A DNA stretch of 64,000 bases from Haloarcula amylovorans (GTDB taxonomy: Archaea > Halobacteriota > Halobacteria > Halobacteriales > Haloarculaceae): the NCBI RefSeq assembly GCF_004681185.1, contig NZ_SRIF01000012.1, positions 29,375 to 93,374 of the forward strand, read 5' to 3'. This document shows positions 27,174 through 35,532 of this stretch, in pieces. Each line of letters opens with the position of its first letter. The first letter of the stretch is position 1. Below the pieces are notes generated by a model. The model was not told the DNA's origin and searched no databases. It saw only the letters and a list, made by a program, of their open reading frames with translations. Made by a program: the position numbers and the translations under genes.

Positions 27174-28467
27174 GCGTCACCTCCTGTGCGTTCTCGACCG
27201 GTCGCGCAGGCGGCAGCGAACGCAACGACCGTGGGGGGACGAGGAAATTACCGCGACGCTCCGTTCGGATGTACTGCAGGATGCCGTTGTTGTTTCGCTG
27301 ACCGACGGCCGACTGCTCGGTGACGTCAGTGCCATTCATCGCTTCTCTCGTGTCGACGAAGTCGGTGATCCGTCGCTGGAGCGCAAGGAAGTGGAGGCTG
27401 GCGGTTTCACCGTCGGTAGAATCGAAGTCGCGCCGAAGGATGAGAGGCGAGTCATCGTCATCGCGAGCGCGGGCGGATTTCTGGGAGTGACCGACGACGC
27501 CCATCTCGCGGGCCGTCTCATCCGTTGGCTGACAGTCGTCGATTTTGCTGCTGGTTCCGAGATTGTCTCCAGCGCCCTCGATTACGTCGTTCTCGGCGTG
27601 GTACGGACAGAACATCTTCGCCTCACGCTGCCAGCGATCGTCCTGATTGTACCACTGATTGAGATTGAGCTGGAGCTTGGAGATGTGCTGGGTCGTTCCA
27701 CCGGCGAACGGCCCCGACTGGATTGTCACGCGATCTTCACTGGCCTGGTTCTTTTTGAATCCCGATTTGAATCCCATAAACAGCGGCGCGTCCTCTGGGA
27801 CCTTATCTGCCGGAACACCCTCTGCATCGTCAGCATTCTCCGCCGGCAACCCGTCCCCAATAAAGCCCGTCCGCCGGTCGGCGATTGAGAAAACATCGGT
27901 CAGTGTAGCGTCAGGCTGATCGACACCGTTGAGGGTTGATTTGTTCCCTTTGAGGGCTTCTTCGGCACCGAGCACCACCTGTGCCGTGTTACTCGCGAGA
28001 TGGACGACTGCATCGGGCGTATCGAACTCGGGATCCTCAAACGGCGCAAGTGCTTCTGGATCAGGGAGGTCAACGTCTTCGGGAAGCGATTCGTCGAATC
28101 GGTCGAAGTATGCCGGAGAATAACTCACCGTGAGCAATAACCCGCCCCCGCTTCGCTCGTAGGCGTGTTCGATCCCACGGAGAGCTGTTTCAACTTGGTC
28201 ACGGTCGTCTTCGTTCGGGGGCCCGTCTCGTCGGTAATTTAGATAGAGGAGCACACGATGGCTCGGAGCGACGACGTTCCCGTGGTCGTCCCGTGGGAGG
28301 GCCTCATTCCAAGCGTGCTGACGTTGTGGATACGACGAGAGATCATCCGGCCCTGTTGGGACGTCAACATCTTCACGGCCTAAACAGGCACTGAATGCCG
28401 CTGCGCCTCCGATAGCGACGGCCGACTTGAGGAATTCTCTGCGAGGGATACCTCTCTCATCAGTCAT
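27160..28467 (-). CDS. Tat-exported DyP-type (EfeB-like) peroxidase
   Basis: 435 residues. Tat motif PRREFLKS at 9-16 with hydrophobic stretch and C28 (possible lipobox). Motifs: GFIGDG (201-206) like the DyP GxxDG motif but with one extra residue; GGTTQHISKLQLNLNQW (257-272) like the conserved DyP core; H327 (VGHSQ) as probable heme ligand and R345-R346-D-F as the distal arginine region. DyP/EfeB oxidises dyes or removes iron from heme. It begins the operon with two P19-like proteins, the pattern of an Efe-type iron system. Heme ligation is inferred from the motif order. Confidence 0.75.
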   Translation of the reverse strand: MTDERGIPRREFLKSAVAIGGAAAFSACLGREDVDVPTGPDDLSSYPQRQHAWNEALPRDDHGNVVAPSHRVLLYLNYRRDGPPNEDDRDQVETALRGIEHAYERSGGGLLLTVSYSPAYFDRFDESLPEDVDLPDPEALAPFEDPEFDTPDAVVHLASNTAQVVLGAEEALKGNKSTLNGVDQPDATLTDVFSIADRRTGFIGDGLPAENADDAEGVPADKVPEDAPLFMGFKSGFKKNQASEDRVTIQSGPFAGGTTQHISKLQLNLNQWYNQDDRWQREAKMFCPYHAENDVIEGAGDNLGTSSKIDDCQPTDETAREMGVVGHSQKSARARDDDDSPLILRRDFDSTDGETASLHFLALQRRITDFVDTREAMNGTDVTEQSAVGQRNNNGILQYIRTERRGNFLVPPRSLRSLPPARPVENAQEVTHESS

Positions 28468-28543
28468 TGACGACAGTTAGGAAGCCAACGGAAAAGGCGG
28501 TTCTGGTAGAGTTCTTGAATCCCCGCTCAAGGTCGGTAGTAGA

Positions 28544-29131
28544 CTATCTGGTGATGAGCTTCTTCACCAAGTTCCACCCGATAAATCGGGGGGCCCGCTT
28601 GCGGTATTGCTCGTATTCCTGGCCATACTGCTCTCGCAGCCACGGTTCTTCGGCAAACGGGAACAGTGCGTACACGAGGATGGTCAAGATGCCGTGTACA
28701 GCCAGTTTCCGGGAGTTCACTGCAATGATCGCGCCGACGATGAACGTAATGAATCCCACGCTCTGAGGGTTGCGCGTGTACTGGTAGATACCGTTCGTCC
28801 GAAGTTCCCCTTCTCTTCCACTGCTTTCCATCCACCCAAGTTCGAAGAGTGCTGAGAGGGCAAATCCCATCCCGAGTGCGGCGATACCGCTACCCGTGAG
28901 TTTGCTCCAACGTTCGGTGAAAATGAAGGAGTCCCGATCGAGCGCGCCCAGCACGGGAAACCCAGCGAACACGACGGAGAGCGCTGACCAATTGAACCAC
29001 CACCGCCAAGAGCTGTCACCGATGGGCCACACTCGACGGTCAGGATGAACCGCACTGATGGCGTACCCGAGAATCAGCGTGACATCCGCGACGACCGCCG
29101 TCAGGAGCGCACGATCTGAGAACGAGGACAT
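28544..29131 (-). CDS. Isoprenylcysteine-carboxyl-methyltransferase (ICMT/PEMT)-like membrane protein
   Basis: 195 residues, five to six hydrophobic helices. The end holds the ICMT/PEMT pattern: GIYQYTRNPQSVGF for the S-adenosylmethionine site and FPFAEEPWLREQYGQEYEQYRKRAPRF with conserved Glu/Arg. Start at MSSFSDRAL is chosen because upstream residues are polar and unlike this family. Family members methylate lipids or prenylated substrates in the membrane; the archaeal substrate is unknown. Confidence 0.78.
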   Translation of the reverse strand: MSSFSDRALLTAVVADVTLILGYAISAVHPDRRVWPIGDSSWRWWFNWSALSVVFAGFPVLGALDRDSFIFTERWSKLTGSGIAALGMGFALSALFELGWMESSGREGELRTNGIYQYTRNPQSVGFITFIVGAIIAVNSRKLAVHGILTILVYALFPFAEEPWLREQYGQEYEQYRKRAPRFIGWNLVKKLITR

Positions 29132-29301
29132 ACGTGTATGTCGTGATAGTGAAGGACAAAAAAGTGAGACAATCTTGGGTTCGCATCTGGGTACTGCTCC
29201 CTCTGAAGAGGTTTGGAACCACCAACCACTCTCTACAATTCTAACATCCGGAGTAACTCGAATCGACGTTCTCAGGTAACTGCGTTTCAAATTCAGCCCA
29301 C

Positions 29302-29640
29302 ATGGCGGGATTTGTCCCACTCCATAGCGGGTTTACCGGTTCGCAGTCCCTTCCGTTGCTCGTGGTGATCACCGCCGCGGCTGCGGGTACAGCGGTACTT
29401 CTGGGACTTGCGATCGGCGCGTTCGTTCAACGCCAATCCCGTCCATATCTGTTAATCGTCGCTGCATTGGCTGCCCTTCTTGGACGCTCTGCGGTTGCGG
29501 GGATCTCCATCGTAGGCCTGTTTTCACAAGCCGAGCATCACCTCCTCGAACACGGGCTTGATGTCATTCTTGTAGCGCTCGTTATTGCTGCAGTCTATCA
29601 CTCCCGAACCATTTCGAACGAGACCAACTTCGATACATGA
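29302..29640 (+). CDS. Three-helix membrane protein (DUF7471-like)
   Basis: 112 residues, three to four hydrophobic helices, with a His-rich loop SQAEHHLLEHGLD. It overlaps the winged-helix gene at 29637 by 4 bases. The same pairing of small membrane protein and winged-helix regulator is seen in haloarchaeal genomes (from memory). Could be a sensor for the regulator. Confidence 0.65.
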   Translation: MAGFVPLHSGFTGSQSLPLLVVITAAAAGTAVLLGLAIGAFVQRQSRPYLLIVAALAALLGRSAVAGISIVGLFSQAEHHLLEHGLDVILVALVIAAVYHSRTISNETNFDT

Positions 29641-30155
29641 CACACCAACGTGACCGAATTCACGAGTATATTGCCACCCACCCTGGAGAACACTTCAACG
29701 CGCTCACGCGGAGACTCGACCTCGCACCAGGACAGGTACAGTACCATCTCAGGAAACTCCAGAATCAAGAGAGAGTGGTCAACCTACCTCTCTATGGCCG
29801 GACCCACTATTACACACCGGAATATGATGCGTGGGAGCGGGGAGCAATCGCTGTCCTTCGCCGGGAAACAGCACGCGACATCTTATTCTGTGTTCTCGAA
29901 CAGGGAACATCCAGCCCGAACGCTGTCACAGAGTCCCTCGGGATTGCTCGGGGAACCCTTGAGTGGCACTTGGATCATTTGACGGAACAGAATCTCATCG
30001 AGAAACACCGAGATGTCAATAATCACGTGACGCTGGTCGCAGCCGAGCGGACTGAGACCGCTCGCCTCCTCGAAGAGATCTCCCCCTCGCTGTCCGATCG
30101 GATGATCGACCGGTTCACCCGCCTCGTCGATAACCTATTGGCGGATGGATCGTAA
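29637..30155 (+). CDS. Two-domain winged-helix transcriptional regulator
   Basis: 172 residues with two winged helices: RLDLAPGQVQYHLRKLQNQ (about 22-45) and SLGIARGTLEWHLDHLTEQ (about 97-120). The recognition helices are clear; the region between contains WERGAIAVLRRETARDIL. This is the tandem wHTH plan of haloarchaeal regulators. It overlaps the membrane protein at 29302 and is convergent with PadR copy 2. Confidence 0.82.
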   Translation: MTHQRDRIHEYIATHPGEHFNALTRRLDLAPGQVQYHLRKLQNQERVVNLPLYGRTHYYTPEYDAWERGAIAVLRRETARDILFCVLEQGTSSPNAVTESLGIARGTLEWHLDHLTEQNLIEKHRDVNNHVTLVAAERTETARLLEEISPSLSDRMIDRFTRLVDNLLADGS

Positions 30156-30226
30156 CGAGCCCTCGGATGTATTTCGTTGAAACGAGAACTTGATTGTTCG
30201 ATTACTGCACCCACTTGGATAGAACG

Positions 30227-30520
30227 CTATGCAGTCCCTGAGTCCACGGTTCCCAGATACTGGGTTTCCCACTCACGACGTGCCTCTATTTCACGCTGAC
30301 CGCGCTGTGTAACTGTGTATACGTTCGTCCGCCTGTCGAGTTCACCCTTCTCGAGCAGTCCTTTGTCGACGAGGTCGTCGAGATTCGGATAGAGGCGCCC
30401 GTGGTTGATCTCCTGTTCGTAGTAGTCGTCGAGTTCGTCTTTGATTGCGAGCCCGTGTGGTTCCTTGAGCCCGGCCGTTACATACAAGATGTCCCGCTGG
30501 AACCCAGTTAGATCGTGCAT
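30227..30520 (-). CDS. PadR family transcriptional regulator (copy 2)
   Basis: 97 residues starting MHDLTGFQRDILYVTAG, paralogue of 2171-2467. Differences are few and lie mostly outside the wing and recognition helix (EINHGRLYPNLDDLV identical). The longer upstream in-frame start is rejected because copy 1 starts at the same MHDL. The conserved 45-base upstream block suggests shared autoregulation. Divergent from the histone-fold gene at 30654. Confidence 0.85.
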   Translation of the reverse strand: MHDLTGFQRDILYVTAGLKEPHGLAIKDELDDYYEQEINHGRLYPNLDDLVDKGLLEKGELDRRTNVYTVTQRGQREIEARREWETQYLGTVDSGTA

Positions 30521-30567
30521 CCGTCTGTTCTCTATTTTGAGGGGTGGCATATGTTCTCTCTGGTACC
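30521..30567 (-). promoter_or_regulatory. PadR promoter/operator, copy 2
   Basis: Matches 2468-2514 nearly base for base over about 45 bases upstream of the PadR ATG, including GAACATATGCCA, then diverges. See that entry. Confidence 0.55.
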
Positions 30568-30653
30568 CCGAGGCGATTTTGGCTTGACTGGGTCGGGATA
30601 TCGCGTGAAAACTTCGAACCTTTATATAGTGGACAGGTGAATTCCGCGATGGA

Positions 30654-30821
30654 ATGTCTGACCTAATCGTCAAAGCAGCCGTGAAGGACGCACTCTCGGA
30701 CAACAACGTCTCGGCAGATTTCTACGACACGCTCAACGAGGAGGTCGCCGAACTGCTCGACGACGCCGCAGAGCGTGCCGAGTCCAACGACCGGAAGACG
30801 GTCCAGCCCCGCGACCTGTAG
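30654..30821 (+). CDS. DUF1931-type histone-fold protein
   Basis: 55 residues, MSDLIVKAAVKDALSDNNVS...NDRKTVQPRDL. The helix-strand-helix layout and the KTVQPRDL end match the small haloarchaeal DUF1931 proteins with a histone-like fold. TTTATATA starts 33 bases upstream of the ATG as a strong TATA box. Probably DNA-binding as a dimer. Too short to appear in a 60-residue ORF list. Confidence 0.8.
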   Translation: MSDLIVKAAVKDALSDNNVSADFYDTLNEEVAELLDDAAERAESNDRKTVQPRDL

Positions 30822-30896
30822 GCCTGCGTAACGCAGCCAAGCCCGTCACTCGAACGTAGCTTTTTGAGGTTCCTGTACAGAAGTTAGGAAACGAAG

Positions 30897-31949
30897 ATGG
30901 CGGACGCACCGGATACTGAACGGCAGGCGGTCGAGCCTGAGGCAGGAGACGTCCTCAGCGTGTCACAGCTGAACGACCGAATCGCCTCGGTCGTCGAGGA
31001 TGCGCCTGCCCTCGACGGTGTCCGCTGTATTGGCGAAGTCACGGATCTCCATCAGAACAGTACAGCGCTCTACTTCACGCTTACCGATGGCGACGCCGAG
31101 CTCCCCTGTATGATCTGGGCAAACCGCTATCGGAAGATGGACGCCGAGCTCGAGGACGGGACTGAGGTCATCCTGGAAGGCGATATCGACTACTGGACTG
31201 AAGGCGGGAAAATCGACCTCAAGCCGTGGGAAGTGATCGTCGTCGGCGACGGCGACCAAGCGGCCGCGGTCGAGCGACTGCGCAGCGAGCTCGAAGAGCG
31301 TGGCTGGTTCGACGACGAGCAGAAACAGCGCCCGCCAGCGTTTCCGGAACGGGTCGGTGTTGTGACCTCACTCCGAGGGGATGCTCGGTACGACATCCAG
31401 AGCGCGATCCACGAGCAAGACCCTACAGTCGACATCCTGGTGAAGGATGCGACCGTCCAAGGGTCAGAGGCACCGACGTCTATCGCGAACGGGATTCACC
31501 ATCTGGACCGCTCCGAGGACGTCGATTCAATTATCGTCGGCCGCGGCGGTGGGAGCGATTCGAACCTTCAGGCGTTCAACACCGAGCGGGTCGCGGAAGC
31601 GATCTTCACCGCGAACACCCCGATCGTCACGGCAATTGGCCATACTGACGACCGGCTAATCGCGGATCGGGTAGCGGATATGGCCGCGATCACACCGACA
31701 GCGGCCGGCGAGTACATCGCGAAGTCTCGGAATGACTTCCTGGCTAGCGACATTGGCCCGCTTGAGCAACAGCTTGAGGCCGCGTACGAGACCTTTGAAC
31801 AGGAGCACGAACACGAACAGGAACTGGCCGAGGCAGTCGAAGAGGCGACCGCGCCTGAGGGCCTGTCGCCAGTTTACTACAAGGTTGCAATTGTCGTGCT
31901 CCTAGTGCTGTTGCTGCTCATTACTGCACTCTGGCTGGGGGTGATCTAA
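30897..31949 (+). CDS. xseA: Exodeoxyribonuclease VII large subunit (XseA) with C-terminal membrane helix
   Basis: 350 residues. N-terminal OB domain (about 20-115: LNDRIASVVEDAP...LYFTLTDG), catalytic region with FPERVGVVTS, VGRGGGSDSNLQAFN, AIGHTDDRLIADRVADMAAITPTAA. Bacterial XseA is about 450 residues with long coiled coils, so this is short. After a Glu-rich segment the last 25 residues form one hydrophobic helix (AIVVLLVLLLLITALWLGV), which is unusual for a nuclease and suggests membrane attachment. Followed directly by XseB. Confidence 0.9.
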   Translation: MADAPDTERQAVEPEAGDVLSVSQLNDRIASVVEDAPALDGVRCIGEVTDLHQNSTALYFTLTDGDAELPCMIWANRYRKMDAELEDGTEVILEGDIDYWTEGGKIDLKPWEVIVVGDGDQAAAVERLRSELEERGWFDDEQKQRPPAFPERVGVVTSLRGDARYDIQSAIHEQDPTVDILVKDATVQGSEAPTSIANGIHHLDRSEDVDSIIVGRGGGSDSNLQAFNTERVAEAIFTANTPIVTAIGHTDDRLIADRVADMAAITPTAAGEYIAKSRNDFLASDIGPLEQQLEAAYETFEQEHEHEQELAEAVEEATAPEGLSPVYYKVAIVVLLVLLLLITALWLGVI

Positions 31950-31952
31950 TCG

Positions 31953-32135
31953 ATGGCAAAAGACACGGACATCAGGAGTCGGATGAACCGAATCGAAGAG
32001 ATTATCGACCAACTCGACGCGGATGAGGTGTCACTTGATGAAGGGAGTGAGCTGTACGAGGAAGGGCAGGAGTTACTAACTGAAATCCGCGAGCGACTCC
32101 ACGAAGGCCAGGGCGAGGTCATCGAGATCAAATGA
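31953..32135 (+). CDS. xseB: Exodeoxyribonuclease VII small subunit (XseB)
   Basis: 60 residues: RMNRIEEIIDQLDADEVSLDEGSELYEEGQELL then a second helix, which is the two-helix XseB pattern. It starts three bases after the XseA stop, so the two are coupled. XseB binds the coiled-coil part of XseA and is needed for the active enzyme. Confidence 0.9.
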   Translation: MAKDTDIRSRMNRIEEIIDQLDADEVSLDEGSELYEEGQELLTEIRERLHEGQGEVIEIK

Positions 32136-32167
32136 GGAACGGCAGCGGTATCGACTGTCTCTCCGCG

Positions 32168-32208
32168 TTAACCAACAGCCTGCCGTTGTTCACGAGCTTG
32201 TTGGTTAA
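32168..32208. promoter_or_regulatory. Palindrome TTAACCAACA-N21-TGTTGGTTAA (site 1)
   Basis: Arms at 32168-32177 and 32199-32208, 21 bases apart (31 bases between arm starts, near three helical turns). The same arms with the same 21-base gap occur at 57737-57777, while the spacer sequences differ. This is typical of a site for a symmetric DNA-binding protein. It lies about 75 bases upstream of the HExxH gene and downstream of xseB. Confidence 0.6.
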
Positions 32209-32282
32209 GGTCGCTAGCCACGGTTACCCTTCAGGCTTATCTGCGATGTCCTCCCATTTCGAACCGTTCGACGGTAGTTCCA

Positions 32283-32657
32283 ATGTTCCATGAGACGGTT
32301 CTGATATTCGGCGTCTACCTACTCGCGTGTGGTGTAGCGTGGATCCTCCATGAGTCCGCACACTACGCCGTCCACAGGCTCTATGCGGAATCAGTCTCGT
32401 TCGGTGTCAATCGACGTGGCCCATACGTTGACGCCGTTTACGCCCCGTCTGCTCCGACGGTCGCTATCCGACTCGGTTCGATCGCGCCGACTCTCCTCTA
32501 TACCCCTATTGTCGTACTCGGAATTGGAGCCTATCTCTCGTCGAATCCGGTTCCACAGTTGGATCCAGTCGGGTGGTCGCTTGTCGCCGTTCCTCTCGTG
32601 ATTTTGACTTTTCCGACTGGTGCTGATATCCAAGCGTGTCTCAACGCCTCAGAATAG
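32283..32657 (+). CDS. Small membrane metalloprotease-like protein (HExxH)
   Basis: 124 residues, about three hydrophobic helices. Residues 23-27 read HESAH, a zinc-binding HExxH motif inside the first helix, as in intramembrane metalloproteases and the DUF3267-like family. The usual third ligand is not obvious. Substrate unknown. A palindromic site lies upstream (32168-32208) and may control it. Confidence 0.65.
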   Translation: MFHETVLIFGVYLLACGVAWILHESAHYAVHRLYAESVSFGVNRRGPYVDAVYAPSAPTVAIRLGSIAPTLLYTPIVVLGIGAYLSSNPVPQLDPVGWSLVAVPLVILTFPTGADIQACLNASE

Positions 32658-32765
32658 CGTTTCTTAACGTGTATTCGGTCGGCGTCAGACAAACACTTCA
32701 TTAGTTACATAGTCAGATTTTAAGAAAGTCATTGGCCGTCAGTATTTAGTAGATAAGACGCAAGT

Positions 32766-33065
32766 ATGTGCAAATGTATCATGGCACAAGCCAGTCCCCG
32801 CAGTACCCCCCGTGAAACTGATACGGACGAGCGGTCCTCCGTGTCAGTTGAAGCGTGGTTGGAGGCGGTCAGTAGAGAACTGGATCCCGCCGAGTGTGAG
32901 GACCTCTCCGAACTCGGCATCTACTCGATCCACGAACACAGCAGCGCCCGCACGATCACCCTTCCTGAGGATGCGGACGAGTTCGAGGACGCGACGACGG
33001 TAAAGCAGTACTATTTCGAGGGCGAGGATTGCCCGCTTCTCATCGTTGCTCCGCTGCAGGTCTAA
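32766..33065 (+). CDS. Small acidic protein, unknown
   Basis: 99 residues if the first ATG (MCKCIMAQAS) is used, 94 from MAQAS at 32781. A TATTTAG box starts about 25 nt upstream of 32766, favouring the first. The fold looks alpha/beta (RTITLPEDADEFEDATTVKQYYFEGEDCPLL). No family recognised. It is isolated between the HExxH gene and the RHH-like regulator. Confidence 0.6.
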   Translation: MCKCIMAQASPRSTPRETDTDERSSVSVEAWLEAVSRELDPAECEDLSELGIYSIHEHSSARTITLPEDADEFEDATTVKQYYFEGEDCPLLIVAPLQV

Positions 33066-33085
33066 GTCGCCCTGTGGGTCGCAGA

Positions 33086-33289
33086 TCAGCAGTCGGTGTC
33101 ATCTTCTTTGTGGTCGGAATAGAACTGGATGAGGTACTGGAATCGGCCTGTATCACTCGTGAATGAGTCGAGTTCTTCCTGTAACCACTCGTATTTGTCC
33201 TGCGGGATTCGCATATTGATTCGGGCCACATCGTCGCTAACATCCGAGTCGGAGTTGCTGGCGCTGGTTGCTGTGTCCGCGTCTGACAT
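33086..33289 (-). CDS. Ribbon-helix-helix-like regulator
   Basis: 67 residues from MSDADTATSASN. The core ARINMRIPQDKYEWLQEELDSF matches the strand-helix-helix start of RHH proteins (INMRIP is the strand). The rest, SDTGRFQYLIQFY, would be helix 2. An upstream in-frame start is rejected because it adds unrelated residues beyond the TATA-like GGGATATATGC. It is divergent from the conjugation operon and faces the GAGAACTT repeats, so it probably represses both promoters. Confidence 0.65.
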   Translation of the reverse strand: MSDADTATSASNSDSDVSDDVARINMRIPQDKYEWLQEELDSFTSDTGRFQYLIQFYSDHKEDDTDC

Positions 33290-33332
33290 TAGTTCGACCC
33301 AGGCTATGCGGTCGCATATATCCCAGTAGAAT

Positions 33333-33362
33333 GAGAACTTCTCTAGAGAACTTGGAGAACTT
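33333..33362. promoter_or_regulatory. Triple GAGAACTT operator
   Basis: Three GAGAACTT copies at 33333-33340, 33346-33353 and 33355-33362. The first pair encloses a palindrome TTCTCTAGAGAA (33339-33350). The block is 44-73 bases from the RHH-like start and 66-96 from the conjugation operon start, just upstream of the RHH TATA-like box. RHH repressors bind short tandem sites, so this is the likely operator. Confidence 0.55.
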
Positions 33363-33428
33363 TGAAGATCTACAAATTCATTCAAATTTTCTGACCTCTT
33401 TTGGTCGTGCTATCCTTTCCCACAAACG

Positions 33429-33851
33429 ATGTGTGCTAAGGTCCCCTCCGGCGAGACGCCGGCCAGTACTGAGGAATCGACGTCCGTCATTCGGATCATC
33501 CACAGGTCCATCGGCCCGATTCTGCTGGCGCTCCTCCCGCTGATCCTGTTCGTGGGGACGGCGGCCGCACAGTCGGATCCGGGGAGCGCATTCTGCGACT
33601 CGAACATGGCCGACACCATCCAGAACATCTTCACCATCATCCAGTTCGGTGGGCCGCTCATCGGCGGCGTCCTCGCGCTCGGCGCGACGGTGGCGATCCC
33701 GTTCACCCGTCGCTCGGACTGGAAGAAGGAGATGAAATCTGTCCGGAATCAGGGCCTGCTCTGGGGCGTGATCGTCGCCCCCCTCGGGACGGAGATCGTC
33801 CAGTTCATCCTGAACAACATCGTGGTCGGTGGCACGAGTTGTGGATTCTAA
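33429..33851 (+). CDS. VirB2/TrbC-like small membrane protein
   Basis: 140 residues. A signal-peptide-like helix (about 28-48, ending GTAAAQS), then two transmembrane helices (about 72-92 and 112-130) with a short basic loop between (FTRRSDWKKEMKSVRNQ). This is the layout of VirB2/TrbC pilin-type subunits and of the related archaeal small membrane proteins at the head of conjugation operons. Cysteines in FCDSNM and the C-terminus may form a disulphide. First gene of the operon. Confidence 0.65.
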   Translation: MCAKVPSGETPASTEESTSVIRIIHRSIGPILLALLPLILFVGTAAAQSDPGSAFCDSNMADTIQNIFTIIQFGGPLIGGVLALGATVAIPFTRRSDWKKEMKSVRNQGLLWGVIVAPLGTEIVQFILNNIVVGGTSCGF

Positions 33852-35532
33852 CCACGCACCAGGATTCGCACTCGTCATGTCCGCCGTCCTCGTCGCATCG
33901 ACAGCCGCCGTTCCAGTGGGCGCCCATCCCCCGAATAGTACTGACCACGGCGTTCCGGAGGAGACCTTTCACAAACTGTGGTCGGGGGATCAAGACGGTG
34001 CGACCGACGGTGCGAATCTGAGTAACGGGTCGGCGGTCGAGCAGCTTGGCGAGGGGACCGATGTCCCGTTCGATTCGCCCCCGCGTGCAGTTGAGCGATG
34101 GAACCGTGGCGACCACTCGGAGTTCCCGGCGACCAACAGCTCCGTGTCGATCCATCCACCAGATGCGGACCTCACCAGCGACCAGTTCATCAAGGAAGCC
34201 TATACTGAGGTGTTCGCCGTTCAGCCGTCCACCCGAGCGCGCCTCTCGTCGTCTAGACAGCCGCTTTACGTCGCTCCAGACGGGACGCTCCGCGGGACCG
34301 TCGATTACCGGGTGGCGGTGCCGCCTGACGACACCTCCGGCGATCGACGTGTCTACTGGAGTCTGGAGAGCCATCAGGTTGAGGAGACGAGACTCCTCGT
34401 CGACGGCGACGAGGAGACGACGGCTGGTGGTTCCCACACGCCGGCACTGTCGTACTCCTTGGATGGATACGCCGGCGAGGACCACCAGCTCACGCTCCAG
34501 GCGAATATCTCGGTCCGACTTCGGAAGGAGGTCGAAGTTTGTACCGCTCACAACGACGAAGGCGATTGTACCAACTGGGAGAGTTCCGTTTCATACCCGA
34601 CCGAGACCGTCACGGTAACCGATTCCATCGAGGTCACGAAGTATGACCTCGCGGTATCAGGGTTCATCGCGGAGTATCCGAACGGTGATCTCGGCCTCGT
34701 CGTTTACAAGAACCAGCCGTGGCTCGGCTACCAGTTGCCCAACGGTGATGTCCGAGGTGTCTGGCGGTTCTACTCAGCCCGAGACAAGGACTGGGATACG
34801 CTGGTCTACAGCTCGGACGACGGACAGCGGACCGCCCACTCACCGCTCCATCCACTCCAGGTGAACGCGTACCCCATCGAGACGGGGCCGACGCCGTCGC
34901 CCCGCCGGAACGTGACGATACTGGATGTGTACGGGACGTCGACGTCGCCGCCGACGCTCCCGTCGAACGTTCACCTGGATGTTCTCACGGAGTCGTACAC
35001 GGCCAGCTACGGCATCGCGACGCGGGCCACGACCGACGAACAGCCCGAGACTGTCCGTGCGTGGGGGCTCGTCAGAGGGGTTGAGGCAGAACGGCCCGCC
35101 GATGAGTTCGCTCGAATCCAGATCGACGAGAGCAACCTCTCTCTGGAGGTGGTGAACCAGACCGAAGATACGGTCACCGTCCGGGTGACCCTCCAGAACG
35201 CGAACACCGGCGCACCAATCAATACCGACGAACGGGACGGCTACGTCGTCGTCAACGGGCAGCGGGTGAACACGACCGGGAACGGAACCGTCACGACGAC
35301 GATTGAACGTTCCCCTGGCGGTGTGTCGGCCCGATACGAACCCGGCCACTGGTGGCTCAATCCTCCCGGCTATACCGGCGACTCGGATACTGTCCTGCTG
35401 CAAGGCTCAGTGCTCCAGTTGGTGTCGACGCTGTTCCGGATCGGCGTTCCCGTCTCGCTGTTCCTCCTTGCAGTGTTCTTCATCGATCGGATTACAGGGT
35501 GGCGTATCTGGCCCCCGTGGAGGTCACTATAA
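33829..35532 (+). CDS. Secreted surface protein with C-terminal membrane anchor
   Basis: 567 residues from a GTG start overlapping the previous gene by 23 bases. A signal peptide (VMSAVLVASTAAVPVGAH), then a large extracellular region rich in Asp/Thr/Ser with Asn-glycosylation sites (NST, NGS, NTT, NVT), beta-sandwich-like in composition, and a C-terminal transmembrane helix (FRIGVPVSLFLLAVFFI) with a basic tail. Its place between VirB2- and VirB6-like genes suggests a surface component of the mating apparatus. No known family. Confidence 0.65.
   Translation: MARVVDSNHAPGFALVMSAVLVASTAAVPVGAHPPNSTDHGVPEETFHKLWSGDQDGATDGANLSNGSAVEQLGEGTDVPFDSPPRAVERWNRGDHSEFPATNSSVSIHPPDADLTSDQFIKEAYTEVFAVQPSTRARLSSSRQPLYVAPDGTLRGTVDYRVAVPPDDTSGDRRVYWSLESHQVEETRLLVDGDEETTAGGSHTPALSYSLDGYAGEDHQLTLQANISVRLRKEVEVCTAHNDEGDCTNWESSVSYPTETVTVTDSIEVTKYDLAVSGFIAEYPNGDLGLVVYKNQPWLGYQLPNGDVRGVWRFYSARDKDWDTLVYSSDDGQRTAHSPLHPLQVNAYPIETGPTPSPRRNVTILDVYGTSTSPPTLPSNVHLDVLTESYTASYGIATRATTDEQPETVRAWGLVRGVEAERPADEFARIQIDESNLSLEVVNQTEDTVTVRVTLQNANTGAPINTDERDGYVVVNGQRVNTTGNGTVTTTIERSPGGVSARYEPGHWWLNPPGYTGDSDTVLLQGSVLQLVSTLFRIGVPVSLFLLAVFFIDRITGWRIWPPWRSL

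Noticed and set aside
34046..34618. 190-residue plus-strand Arg-rich ORF inside the conjugation surface protein gene
   Set aside because: Shadow frame; the longer frame has a signal peptide, glycosylation sites and a membrane anchor.
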